From positions 2,033,157 to 2,097,156 of the forward strand of contig NZ_JAEHGE010000001.1 of NCBI RefSeq assembly GCF_016097415.1: DNA of 64,000 nucleotides. The letters run 5' to 3'. The DNA is from a sulfur-oxidizing endosymbiont of Gigantopelta aegis. GTDB taxonomy: Bacteria; Pseudomonadota; Gammaproteobacteria; GRL18. Of this stretch, positions 35,824 through 44,637 are shown one piece after another; positions within the stretch are counted from its first letter, which is position 1, and every line of letters begins with the position of its first letter. Under the pieces are notes generated by a model. The model made no database searches, was not told the DNA's origin, and was given only the letters and a program-made list of their open reading frames with translations. A program made the position numbers and the translations under genes.

Positions 35824-36588
35824 TTAGCGTTCTTCATCACGAAGCGTGAGCACTTCATAGCCATCTGAGGTGACGAGAATAGTATGCTCCCATTGTGCTG
35901 ATAAACTCCGATCCTTGGTGACAACGGTCCATTTATCCGGCAAGACTCGCACTTGACGTTTACCGGCATTGATCATGGGTTCAATGGTGAAGGTCATGCC
36001 TTCTTCCAGTTGTTCTTTGGTGCCGGGCTTACCATAATGCAGTACTTGTGGATCTTCGTGAAAGTTCACTCCAATGCCATGACCGCAATATTCTCTGACC
36101 ACTGAAAAGTTGTTTTTTTCCGCATGTTGGGCAATCGCATGGCCAATATCACCGAGATGAATGCCGGGCTTAACCATTTCAATGCCGGTAAATAAACATT
36201 CATGACTGATACGGCAGAGACGCTCGGATAAAATAGAGGGCTTGCCGACTAAAAACATCTTGCTGGTATCGCCATGATAGCCATCCTTGATGACGGTAAT
36301 ATCAATATTAATAATATCCCCGCTTTTGAGCTTTTTATCACTGGGAATACCATGGCAAATTTGATTGTTGACCGAAGTGCAGATAGACTTTGGAAAACCA
36401 TGATAATTAAGGGGCGCTGGTATCGCTTGCTGTTCGTTGACTATATAGTCATGGCATATTTTATCCAGCTCATCGGTGGTGATGCCAGCATTGACGTGGG
36501 GGGCAATCATTTCCAGTACATCGGCTGCCAACTTACCAGCAATGCGCATTTTTTCAATTTCTTCAGGGGTTTTTATACTAATGCTCAT
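35824..36588 (-). CDS. map: Methionine aminopeptidase, type I
   Basis: Removes the initiator methionine from nascent proteins. The 254-residue pita-bread-fold enzyme has the five metal ligands D96, D107, H170, E203 and E234, matching the E. coli set one position upstream. YCGHGIG, EGMTFTIEPM and WEHTILVT are intact. It is divergent from rpsB, as in many gammaproteobacteria, and heads map-glnD. Confidence 0.98.
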   Translation of the reverse strand: MSISIKTPEEIEKMRIAGKLAADVLEMIAPHVNAGITTDELDKICHDYIVNEQQAIPAPLNYHGFPKSICTSVNNQICHGIPSDKKLKSGDIINIDITVIKDGYHGDTSKMFLVGKPSILSERLCRISHECLFTGIEMVKPGIHLGDIGHAIAQHAEKNNFSVVREYCGHGIGVNFHEDPQVLHYGKPGTKEQLEEGMTFTIEPMINAGKRQVRVLPDKWTVVTKDRSLSAQWEHTILVTSDGYEVLTLRDEER

Positions 36589-36740
36589 GACTCAACTTCT
36601 TTTTAGAAAATCCAATCCGCATTATACCTACATTTGACAAAATCTAGCAAAAAAACTGCCAAAAGAAGGCCAATATTTATTCCAGAGATGAATTTATGGA
36701 AGAGCATTAAAAAGATAAATGCGAATTAAAAGAAATATTG

Positions 36741-36768
36741 TTGTTTAGCTGGTTTTATGGAATAATAT
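36741..36768 (+). promoter_or_regulatory. Promoter of rpsB-tsf
   Basis: TTGTTT (36741-36746) and TAATAT (36763-36768) with a 16-bp spacer are followed by the GC-rich discriminator GCACGCC. Such discriminators are typical of stringently controlled ribosomal promoters. Confidence 0.5.
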
Positions 36769-36774
36769 GCACGC

Positions 36775-36946
36775 CTTGTTATACGTAGATGTCTAATAAG
36801 GTTTTTTATTATTCCGACCCTCTATCGACACGTAAATCCGGGTGCCTGGACACGATTATTACTGCTTAATTGCTTAATGATGGTGAAAAATCAGGTTGGT
36901 TTATGGGATATTGGGAAGATTTAACCCCTATACAAAGGAATTTATC
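36775..36946 (+). other. Leader of rpsB (candidate autoregulatory 5' UTR)
   Basis: A roughly 170-nt untranslated leader separates the promoter from rpsB. S2 represses its own operon through the leader in E. coli. A short hairpin (ATCCGGGTGCCTGGACACGAT) is visible, but I cannot establish the known fold by eye. Confidence 0.35.
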
Positions 36947-37708
36947 ATGGCAAAAGTTACAATGCGTCAAATGCTTGAAGCAGGCGTTCATTTCGGTCAC
37001 CAGACTCGTTATTGGAATCCAAAGATGGGTCAGTACATCTTCGGTGATCGCAACAAAATTCATATCATCAACTTAGAAGCAACATTGCCTATGTTCAATG
37101 ATGCAATGAACTTCATTGGTCAGATTGCAGCTAAGCGTGGCAAAATCTTATTCGTTGGCACCAAGCGTGCAGCGGGCAAAGCCGTTAAAGAACAAGCATT
37201 ACGTTGTGGTATGCCTTATGTCAACCACCGTTGGTTAGGTGGCATGCTGACTAACTTTAAAACAGTCAAGCAGTCTATCAAACGTTTAAAATACTTAGAA
37301 AAAGCCTCAGAAGATGGTACTTTTGATACCTTGACCAAAAAAGAAGTTCTAATGAACTCCCGTGAAATGGAAAAGCTAGAAAAGAGTCTTGGTGGTATTA
37401 AAGATATGAACAATCTACCTTCAGCTGTTTTCATCATTGATGTTGGCCACGAAAAAATTGCTGTGCTAGAAGCTAACAAGCTAGGCATTCCAGTCATTGG
37501 TGTTGTTGATACTAATAACAAAGCTGATGGCATTGATTATATCATTCCTGGTAATGACGATGCGATTCGTGCCAACAATCTGTATACAGAAACAGCAGCA
37601 GAGTCAGTGCTAGATGCTAAAGCGGCGAGCACAGAAAAGGTTGCCTCTGATGAGTTTGTTGAAGTTGACAACTCTAATAAGGGTGCAGCAACAGCAGAAG
37701 CATCTTAA
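36947..37708 (+). CDS. rpsB: 30S ribosomal protein S2
   Basis: Ribosomal small-subunit protein needed for S1 binding. The ATG at 36947 with AAAGGA seven bases upstream gives 253 residues starting [20 protein letters not shown]; the in-frame ATG at 36896 lies in the leader. Signatures [33 protein letters not shown] and PVIGVVDTN are present. The C-terminal tail ([17 protein letters not shown]) is acidic and variable as usual. tsf follows after 145 bp. Confidence 0.98.
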   Translation: MAKVTMRQMLEAGVHFGHQTRYWNPKMGQYIFGDRNKIHIINLEATLPMFNDAMNFIGQIAAKRGKILFVGTKRAAGKAVKEQALRCGMPYVNHRWLGGMLTNFKTVKQSIKRLKYLEKASEDGTFDTLTKKEVLMNSREMEKLEKSLGGIKDMNNLPSAVFIIDVGHEKIAVLEANKLGIPVIGVVDTNNKADGIDYIIPGNDDAIRANNLYTETAAESVLDAKAASTEKVASDEFVEVDNSNKGAATAEAS

Positions 37709-37853
37709 TACGTCTCAATACGTAGAGCATAGTCTGCTGAGCGCTACTAATATAGTGTCTCAGCGGACTCAAAACAATCCAGAATTATAATCGGGCAGTA
37801 GATAGGTCAATGCGATCACTACTGCCCGTTTTGAATAAACGAGGTCAAAAAAA

Positions 37854-38732
37854 ATGGCAATTACTGCTGCAATGGTTAAAGAACTACGTGAGCGCACAGG
37901 CGCTGGCATGATGGAATGTAAGAAATCATTGGTTGAAACTGATGGTGATATTGAAGCGGCTATCGAATTAATGCGTAAAACGGGTCTGGCTAAAGCAGAC
38001 AAAAAAGCCGGTCGTATTGCTTCTGAAGGTAAAGTTGTGGTTGAATTCAGTGCTGACAACAAAAAAGGTGTTATGTTGGAAGTGAACTGTGAAACTGACT
38101 TTGTTGCCATGGGCGACGAGTTTGGTGATTTTGCCAGTGCGGTTGCTAAGCGTATTCTAGCGGATGATCCTGCTGACGTGGCGACATTATTAGAGCTGTC
38201 TTTAACTGACGGTTCTGAAAGCATCAACATCATTCTAAAAACAATGATTGCTAAAATCGGTGAAAACATGTCGGTACGTCGTTTTATGACCTTTGAAACT
38301 GAAGGTGAGTTAGGCGCATACCTACACGGCACTAAGATTGGTGTAGTGGTTGATATGAAAGATGGCAATCAAGAGTTAATTAAAGATGTCGCCATGCATG
38401 TTGCCGCCAGTAACCCTAAAGGTCTGGACGAGTCTTCTTTAGACGCAACTGAACTGGCCAAAGAAAAAGAAATCGCAGCCGCTGAAGCCGCTAATAGTGG
38501 TAAGCCTGAAAATATTATCGAGAAAATTGTCGCAGGTAAGATCAAGCGCTTCATTAAAGATAACACTTTAGTGGGTCAGCCTTTCGTTAAAAACCCTGAC
38601 ATCACTGTCGAGCAATTAGTTAAAGATGCCGGTGCAACTATTCTTGGCTTTACCCGTCTGGAAGTTGGCGAAGGCATTGAAAAGAAAAATGAAGACTTTG
38701 CAGCAGAAGTAATGGCACAGATTGGCGGTTAA
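37854..38732 (+). CDS. tsf: Elongation factor Ts
   Basis: Nucleotide exchange factor for EF-Tu. The 292-residue protein has the N-terminal UBA-like domain with the conserved RERTGAGMMECKKSL (14-28), the core VNCETDFVAM segment with the TDF motif that contacts EF-Tu, and the dimerisation/coiled-coil part. Length is normal. A hairpin (GGCAGG/CCTGCC) follows the stop. Confidence 0.98.
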   Translation: MAITAAMVKELRERTGAGMMECKKSLVETDGDIEAAIELMRKTGLAKADKKAGRIASEGKVVVEFSADNKKGVMLEVNCETDFVAMGDEFGDFASAVAKRILADDPADVATLLELSLTDGSESINIILKTMIAKIGENMSVRRFMTFETEGELGAYLHGTKIGVVVDMKDGNQELIKDVAMHVAASNPKGLDESSLDATELAKEKEIAAAEAANSGKPENIIEKIVAGKIKRFIKDNTLVGQPFVKNPDITVEQLVKDAGATILGFTRLEVGEGIEKKNEDFAAEVMAQIGG

Positions 38733-38748
38733 ACGCTTTTTTTAGCAG

Positions 38749-38812
38749 GGCAGGTATTCATTGGCCTGCCATCACTGTTTAATGAGTACTGCTGGCGGGC
38801 AATGTCCGTCCT
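38749..38812 (+). repeat. Two intergenic hairpins between tsf and pyrH
   Basis: GGCAGG-N10-CCTGCC (38749-38770) and GGCGGGCAATGTCCGTCC (38794-38811, related to 30376-30400). They may attenuate transcription between tsf and pyrH; no clear T tract follows. Confidence 0.5.
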
Positions 38813-38841
38813 ACAAAAAACAAATAAAAAAGGAGCAGCCT

Positions 38842-39552
38842 GTGAGCGCAAAATATCAAAGAGTCCTATTAAAACTCAGTGGTGAGGCATTGATGGGAGA
38901 ACAAAATTTTGGTATTGACCCGCAGGTGCTGACTTACGTTTCTCAGGAAATAAAACGTCAAATTGACAAGGGCATACAAGTAGGTCTTGTTATTGGTGGC
39001 GGTAATATTTTCCGTGGCGTTGGTTTGGCTGCTTCTGGAATGGATCGCGTTGCAGGCGATCACATGGGTATGTTGGCAACCGTCATCAACTCTCTAGCGA
39101 TGCAGGATTCACTGGAAAAAAATGGTGTGCCTGCCCGCGTTATGTCAGCTTTACCTATCCATCAAGTCTGTGAAGACTATATTCGTCGTCGTGCTATTCG
39201 TCACCTGGAAAAGGGACGGGTTGCAATCTTTGCTGCCGGTACTGGCAATCCCTTCTTTACTACAGATTCTGCTGCTAGTTTACGCGGTATTGAAATAGAA
39301 GCGGATATTGTTATCAAAGCAACTAAAGTTGACGGTGTTTATTCTGCTGATCCAGTTAAAGATCCGAGTGCTACTATGTATGACAATTTGACATTCGATG
39401 AAGTCTTAGAAAAGAAACTTAATGTCATGGATACGACTGCTATTGTATTATGTCGTGATCATAATATGCCAATTCGGGTTTATAATATGACCAAAGAAGG
39501 CGCTTTAGATAAGGTAATGAATGGTGAGCAAGAAGGAACGCTGGTCAAATAA
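38842..39552 (+). CDS. pyrH: Uridylate kinase
   Basis: Phosphorylates UMP to UDP. GTG at 38842 with AGGAG eight bases upstream gives 236 residues starting (V)[16 protein letters not shown], the canonical PyrH start; a longer in-frame ATG at 38761 lies in the hairpin region. Motifs KLSGEA (11-16), [10 protein letters not shown] and [13 protein letters not shown] are present. It begins pyrH-frr-uppS-cdsA-dxr. Confidence 0.97.
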   Translation: MSAKYQRVLLKLSGEALMGEQNFGIDPQVLTYVSQEIKRQIDKGIQVGLVIGGGNIFRGVGLAASGMDRVAGDHMGMLATVINSLAMQDSLEKNGVPARVMSALPIHQVCEDYIRRRAIRHLEKGRVAIFAAGTGNPFFTTDSAASLRGIEIEADIVIKATKVDGVYSADPVKDPSATMYDNLTFDEVLEKKLNVMDTTAIVLCRDHNMPIRVYNMTKEGALDKVMNGEQEGTLVK

Positions 39553-39668
39553 TTACGCAAGCTAAAGTTTTAATCCTATAGCAAAGTTTAAAAAAAAGTG
39601 TTTAACCTATTTCTGATATTTGGTGTTTAAATTAGAATTCAGAAATTTTGGGAATTTGGGAGAATGAT

Positions 39669-40226
39669 GTGATTAATGAAATTCAAAACGATGCAGATGC
39701 TCGCATGAGCAAGAGCATCGAATCCTTAAGACAAGAATTAACAAAAGTTCGAACGGGGCGTGCCCATACCAGTTTACTCGATAGTATTACTGTTGATTAT
39801 TATGGTAATGAAACGCCTTTAAATCAGGTCGCTAATATCTCTATTTTGGATTCCAGGACTCTATCGATTCAGGTTTGGGAAAAACAAATGACACCGGTCG
39901 TAGAAAAAGCCATTATGAAATCAGACTTGGGGCTAAATCCAAGCACCAGTGGTGATTTGATGCGCATTCCTTTACCGCCTCTGACCGAAGAAACCCGCAA
40001 AGGGCTTATCAAAGTGGTTCGTAATGAAGGCGAAAATGCTAAAGTGGCCATTCGTAATATTCGTCGCGATGCCAATGGCTCTCTAAAAGAGTTAGAAAAA
40101 GATAAAGATATATCAGAAGATGAAGAACGTCGTGGACAAGACTTTGTGCAGAAATTGACTGATAAGCATGTTAAAGCAATTGATGATATCCTTTCGGTTA
40201 AAGAAAAAGACTTGATGGAAATCTAG
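39669..40226 (+). CDS. frr: Ribosome recycling factor
   Basis: Splits post-termination ribosomes together with EF-G. GTG at 39669 with GGAGA five bases upstream gives exactly 185 residues, the canonical length; an earlier in-frame ATG at 39648 is inferior. Domain segments [19 protein letters not shown] and [20 protein letters not shown] are intact. uppS begins one base after the stop. Confidence 0.97.
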   Translation: MINEIQNDADARMSKSIESLRQELTKVRTGRAHTSLLDSITVDYYGNETPLNQVANISILDSRTLSIQVWEKQMTPVVEKAIMKSDLGLNPSTSGDLMRIPLPPLTEETRKGLIKVVRNEGENAKVAIRNIRRDANGSLKELEKDKDISEDEERRGQDFVQKLTDKHVKAIDDILSVKEKDLMEI

Positions 40227-40227
40227 C

Positions 40228-40977
40228 ATGTCAGCGGATAATCCCACTCGTGCCAAAGGCAATGCCCTTAAACATGTCTGCATCATTATGGATGGTAATG
40301 GTCGTTGGGCAAAAAAACGCTTTATGCCTCGCTTTGCAGGGCATAAAGCGGGCTTGAGTGCATTACGCAAAATTGTTGCTGCCTGTGTTGAAGAAAAACT
40401 GGAAGTTTTAACCGTTTTTGCCTTTAGTAGTGAAAATTGGCGTCGTCCGGAAAAAGAAGTGGGCCTGCTCATGGAGTTATTTGCCACGGCTCTGACTCGT
40501 GAAGTAAAAAAACTCAATGAGAACAATGTACAATTACGTGTGATTGGTGAATTATCTGCTTTTTCAGATAAAATCAGAGGTCTGATTGACGATGCAGTGG
40601 CTTTAACTGCGGACAATGATGGTCTGGTCTTTAATATTGCTGCTAATTATGGTGGCCGTTGGGATATGGCTCAGGCTACTCGTCAGATTGCGCTTAAAGT
40701 GCAGGCTGGCGAGATGAAGGCAGACGAAATTGACGAAACCACCATAGAAGCACATCTTTCTATGAGTGGCTTGGCTGAACCGGACTTGTTCATTCGTACC
40801 GGTGGTGAGCAACGCATCAGTAATTTTGTTCTTTGGCAATTAGCCTATTGCGAATTTTTCTTTACCGATACCCTATGGCCAGATTTTAATAAAAAGATTT
40901 TTCTCGATGCTATTGACTCTTTTCATGCCCGACAAAGACGATTTGGCCGTACCGGTGAACAATTAAAAGAAGAATAA
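40228..40977 (+). CDS. uppS: Undecaprenyl diphosphate synthase
   Basis: cis-Prenyltransferase making the C55 lipid carrier for peptidoglycan and O-antigen. The 249-residue protein has the catalytic Asp in IIMDGNGRWAKKR (D22), the FAFSSENWRRP block and the C-terminal DLFIRTGGEQRISNFVLWQL signature. Start codon is adjacent to the frr stop, suggesting translational coupling. Confidence 0.98.
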   Translation: MSADNPTRAKGNALKHVCIIMDGNGRWAKKRFMPRFAGHKAGLSALRKIVAACVEEKLEVLTVFAFSSENWRRPEKEVGLLMELFATALTREVKKLNENNVQLRVIGELSAFSDKIRGLIDDAVALTADNDGLVFNIAANYGGRWDMAQATRQIALKVQAGEMKADEIDETTIEAHLSMSGLAEPDLFIRTGGEQRISNFVLWQLAYCEFFFTDTLWPDFNKKIFLDAIDSFHARQRRFGRTGEQLKEE

Positions 40978-40983
40978 CACTGC

Positions 40984-41826
40984 ATGTTAAAACTAAGAGT
41001 TATTACCGCTTTAATCCTATTTCCCCTTGCCGTCAGTGGCATTTTGTTTTTACCTAAGCACTATTTTGCCGCTCTGTTTGGCTTGGTCATGTTATTGGGT
41101 GCGTATGAGTGGGCGGGCTTTGCTAAATTCCCTTCCGTATTGGCAAAACTAGCCTATGTGTTGATGGTGGCAGTGATATTGCTCTCTATATGGCTGCTTA
41201 ATTTTATTTTGCCGATGAACTTTATGAATGGCCTTGCGGCGGTATTTTGGCTTTTTGCCTTCGTGTTATTAGTCGCCTACCCCAAAAGTGCTAGCTTCTG
41301 GAGTGGCAAAATTATCATTATTTCCATCATGGGCTTTTTTCTATTAAGCATTGCTTGGTATGCCGTGGTTAAAATTCATGAAATTGAAGCATTGCAATTT
41401 GCTCAAACACAAATAAGTGGCCCGTATTTATTGCTCTCGTCTATGATGTTGATTTGGGCGGCGGATACCGGTGCCTATTTTTCTGGCAAGCGTTTTGGTA
41501 AAAACAAACTTGCACCTAAAGTCAGCCCTGGAAAATCCATTGAGGGTGTAATGGGTGGCTTATTATTAGCGGTATTGATTGTTATTCTATTTACCGCATG
41601 GCATGGCGGTCAGTTGCAAGACTATTTTAATGTTATCGGTATTACACTGGTGACGGTTATCTTTTCTGTTATTGGTGATCTTATGGAAAGTATGTTTAAG
41701 CGTCAGGCCGATATCAAAGACAGTGGCAATATACTGCCCGGACATGGTGGCATCTTAGATCGTATCGATAGCATCACTGCGGCTTGCCCAGTATTTTTAA
41801 TCGCACTATCATTGGTGTATCTATAA
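40984..41826 (+). CDS. cdsA: Phosphatidate cytidylyltransferase
   Basis: Makes CDP-diacylglycerol, precursor of all phospholipids, at the inner membrane. The 280-residue, about eight-helix protein carries the CDP-diglyceride synthase signature near the C-terminus: SMFKRQADIKDSGNILPGHG, GILDRIDS. ADTGAYFSGKRFGKNKLAPKVS is the upstream conserved loop. It starts six bases after the uppS stop. Confidence 0.97.
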   Translation: MLKLRVITALILFPLAVSGILFLPKHYFAALFGLVMLLGAYEWAGFAKFPSVLAKLAYVLMVAVILLSIWLLNFILPMNFMNGLAAVFWLFAFVLLVAYPKSASFWSGKIIIISIMGFFLLSIAWYAVVKIHEIEALQFAQTQISGPYLLLSSMMLIWAADTGAYFSGKRFGKNKLAPKVSPGKSIEGVMGGLLLAVLIVILFTAWHGGQLQDYFNVIGITLVTVIFSVIGDLMESMFKRQADIKDSGNILPGHGGILDRIDSITAACPVFLIALSLVYL

Positions 41827-41886
41827 ATTTTGAACGAATTGGAATCAATCGATTCTAAGTCAGAATGAGTTAATGAGAATCTCTGC

Positions 41887-43092
41887 ATGATCAATGTAGC
41901 AATATTAGGATCAACTGGGTCTATAGGTACCAGTACGCTGGATGTGATTGCCAGACAGCCAGAACGCTTTTGTGCCTATGCACTCACCGCCAATAAAAAT
42001 GTTGAACGGATCTATGAGCAATGTGTGCAATTTTCCCCTGTCAAAGTGGTAATGGTCGATGAAGCTTCGGCTCATACATTAGAGCAACGCCTAAAAGCTA
42101 ATGCTCAAACTTCTCATATTCAAGTGTTCTCGGGCAGCCAGGCTTTGGATGATATTGCCGCTGATAAAGACGTCGATTATGTCATGGCAGCCATCGTAGG
42201 CGCGGCTGGACTTAATTCATCGCTAGCGGCGGCACGTAGTGGCAAGCGAATTTTACTAGCCAATAAAGAATCATTGGTGATGTCCGGTGACTTGTTTATG
42301 CAAGCGGTAAAGGATAATGATGCGATATTATTACCCATTGATAGCGAGCATAATGCCATTTTTCAGTCGATGCCGGAACAATTGACCCGTAATGGGGCGA
42401 GTATTGATTCGGGTAATGCCTTATTACTTGCCGGTGTAGAAAAAATTCTGCTGACAGCCTCAGGTGGGCCGTTTTTAAGTAAAACACTGGATGAATTACA
42501 TCATGTCACACCGGATCAAGCCTGTGCTCATCCGAATTGGGAAATGGGACGGAAAATATCCGTTGATTCTGCCACGATGATGAATAAAGGACTGGAGGTC
42601 ATTGAAGCCAGTTGCTTATTTAATGCGACGGCTGATGATATTCAGGTGGTTATCCATCCGCAAAGTGTGATTCATTCTATGGTATCCTATAACGATGGTT
42701 CGGTATTGGCGCAATTGGGCAATCCTGATATGCGCACCCCCATTGCTCATGCAATGGCATGGCCGGAGCGCATGAATTCTGGTGTGGCACAATTAGATAT
42801 CTTTAAGGTTGCGCAATTGAATTTTCAACAAGCGGATTTTGAACGTTTTGTCTGCTTGCGCTTGGCCTATGATGCCCTACGTGCTGGCGGTACAGCTCCG
42901 GCTATTTTAAATGCGGCCAATGAAGTGGCTGTTGAGGCTTTTTTGCAGGAACAAATATCATTTACACGTATTGCCGGTATTGTTGAGCAGACTTTAGAGC
43001 AACTCAGTAGTGAAGCTGCAACGTCATTAGATATTATTCTTGTTGCTGATACTCAGGCAAGAATAATAGCGACAGGATTGTGTACTGCTTAA
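41887..43092 (+). CDS. dxr: 1-deoxy-D-xylulose 5-phosphate reductoisomerase
   Basis: Second step of the MEP isoprenoid pathway (target of fosmidomycin). The 401-residue protein has the NADPH motif GSTGSIGTS (8-16), [11 protein letters not shown], the DSEHNAIFQ metal/substrate segment, SGGPF and NPSwE-type [20 protein letters not shown]. Length is normal. ispD for the same pathway is at the right end of the window. Confidence 0.97.
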   Translation: MINVAILGSTGSIGTSTLDVIARQPERFCAYALTANKNVERIYEQCVQFSPVKVVMVDEASAHTLEQRLKANAQTSHIQVFSGSQALDDIAADKDVDYVMAAIVGAAGLNSSLAAARSGKRILLANKESLVMSGDLFMQAVKDNDAILLPIDSEHNAIFQSMPEQLTRNGASIDSGNALLLAGVEKILLTASGGPFLSKTLDELHHVTPDQACAHPNWEMGRKISVDSATMMNKGLEVIEASCLFNATADDIQVVIHPQSVIHSMVSYNDGSVLAQLGNPDMRTPIAHAMAWPERMNSGVAQLDIFKVAQLNFQQADFERFVCLRLAYDALRAGGTAPAILNAANEVAVEAFLQEQISFTRIAGIVEQTLEQLSSEAATSLDIILVADTQARIIATGLCTA

Positions 43093-43157
43093 TATTGGAT
43101 GAGTTGTTTTTCTAAGCTTGCTATTATTTTATGATTTATAGGACGTCATTGTTTTAA

Positions 43158-44510
43158 ATGGATAATCTTTTTATTATTTTACCCGCTTTTATTTTTACTA
43201 TTGCCTTATTAGTGGCTATTCATGAGTTTGGTCATTTTTGGGTGGCAAGAAAGCTCAATGTCAAAGTGCTACGCTTTTCTATCGGTTTTGGTATGCCCTT
43301 ATTTAGCTTTCGGGGCAAAAAAGATAATACTGAGTTTGTGCTGGCTGCAATCCCCTTAGGTGGCTATGTCAAAATGCTGGATGAAAGAGAGGCTGATGTG
43401 CCCGAGGATGAAGTTCACCGTGCCTTCAACCGCCAATCTGTTTATAAACGATTTGCCATTGTTTTTGCGGGACCTTTTATTAATTTTGTTTTTGCTGCTT
43501 TTGCCTTTTGGTTGATGTTTGTCATGGGGGTTCAGGGGGTGAAACCTATTATGGGCAAACTGGCTCCTACTTCAATTTCTTGGGAATCAGGGCTTAGAAG
43601 TGGTGATCACATCGTTGCGGTGGATGATAATGATACGCCTACAATGAGTGCTGTCTATGAACATTTATTTGAAGCCTTTCTTGATCGCAGTACGGCCACG
43701 ATTACTTTAAACGATCAGCGTAAAGTCCATTTTGATTTTTCCAGTATGGCTCAGGATGTCGAACCTTCTGAACTACATAAAATTATTGGCCTGACGGTTC
43801 AATTGCCAGTTGAGGATGTCATTATTAGTGAAGTGACTGTTGATTCGCCAGCAGCAAAGGCAGGAATCGAGGCTGGGGATCAAATTATTGCCATTGATGG
43901 GCAGTCAATCGATCACTGGCGAGAGTTGGTTAATGCCGTTATCGATCGACCGGGTGAAACGATCAGTGTTGAAATTTTAAGAAATGCTCAGCGTTCAACA
44001 TTGGCAGTGATAATTGGCTCAGCAAAAAGCGCTAATCGAACGATTGGTCGTATTGGCGTGCGCCCAAAGTCAGTCTCGGGCTTACCAAAATCCATGTATT
44101 CCATGCATCAATATGGTATTTTTGCTGCGATTCCCAAAGGAATTGAAAAAACTTGGGATTTATCAGTGCTAACAGTAAAAATGTTAGGTAGAATAGTCAT
44201 CGGTGAAGCGTCCATCAAAAATATTAGTGGGCCTATTACCATTGCTGAGGTGGCTGGACAGTCAGCACAGCTCGGTATTGAGAGTTTTTTACGCTTTTTA
44301 GCCATTGTCAGTTTGAGTTTAGGGGTGATTAATTTATTACCGATTCCCATGCTGGATGGTGGACATTTATTGTTTTACATTGTTGAGATAGTTAAAGGCT
44401 CGCCTGTTTCAGATATGGTACAGGAAATTGGCCTGAAAATAGGCGTAACACTCTTAGTGATGCTGATGAGTGTTGCCTTGTATAATGACTTTGCTCGCTT
44501 GCTAAATTAA
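43158..44510 (+). CDS. rseP: Site-2 intramembrane protease RseP
   Basis: Inner-membrane zinc metalloprotease that cleaves RseA-type anti-sigma factors after DegS, releasing sigma-E. The 450-residue protein has HEFGH at 22-26 in the first helix and NLLPIPMLDGGHLLFYIVE near the end, supplying the third zinc ligand. Two PDZ domains lie between (about 115-195 and 200-290, the second with AAKAGIEAGDQIIAIDGQSI). It is immediately upstream of bamA, as in E. coli. Confidence 0.97.
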   Translation: MDNLFIILPAFIFTIALLVAIHEFGHFWVARKLNVKVLRFSIGFGMPLFSFRGKKDNTEFVLAAIPLGGYVKMLDEREADVPEDEVHRAFNRQSVYKRFAIVFAGPFINFVFAAFAFWLMFVMGVQGVKPIMGKLAPTSISWESGLRSGDHIVAVDDNDTPTMSAVYEHLFEAFLDRSTATITLNDQRKVHFDFSSMAQDVEPSELHKIIGLTVQLPVEDVIISEVTVDSPAAKAGIEAGDQIIAIDGQSIDHWRELVNAVIDRPGETISVEILRNAQRSTLAVIIGSAKSANRTIGRIGVRPKSVSGLPKSMYSMHQYGIFAAIPKGIEKTWDLSVLTVKMLGRIVIGEASIKNISGPITIAEVAGQSAQLGIESFLRFLAIVSLSLGVINLLPIPMLDGGHLLFYIVEIVKGSPVSDMVQEIGLKIGVTLLVMLMSVALYNDFARLLN

Positions 44511-44637
44511 ACTGCGTAATTGCCTGTTATTGGGTATTTATGTAGCGAATACAAACTGATTTTCTGGAGAATTTATTTCTTCGTCCCGCTTGTTTAAGTG
44601 TTATTAAATAGAGACGAAGTTACTTTACTTATTTATT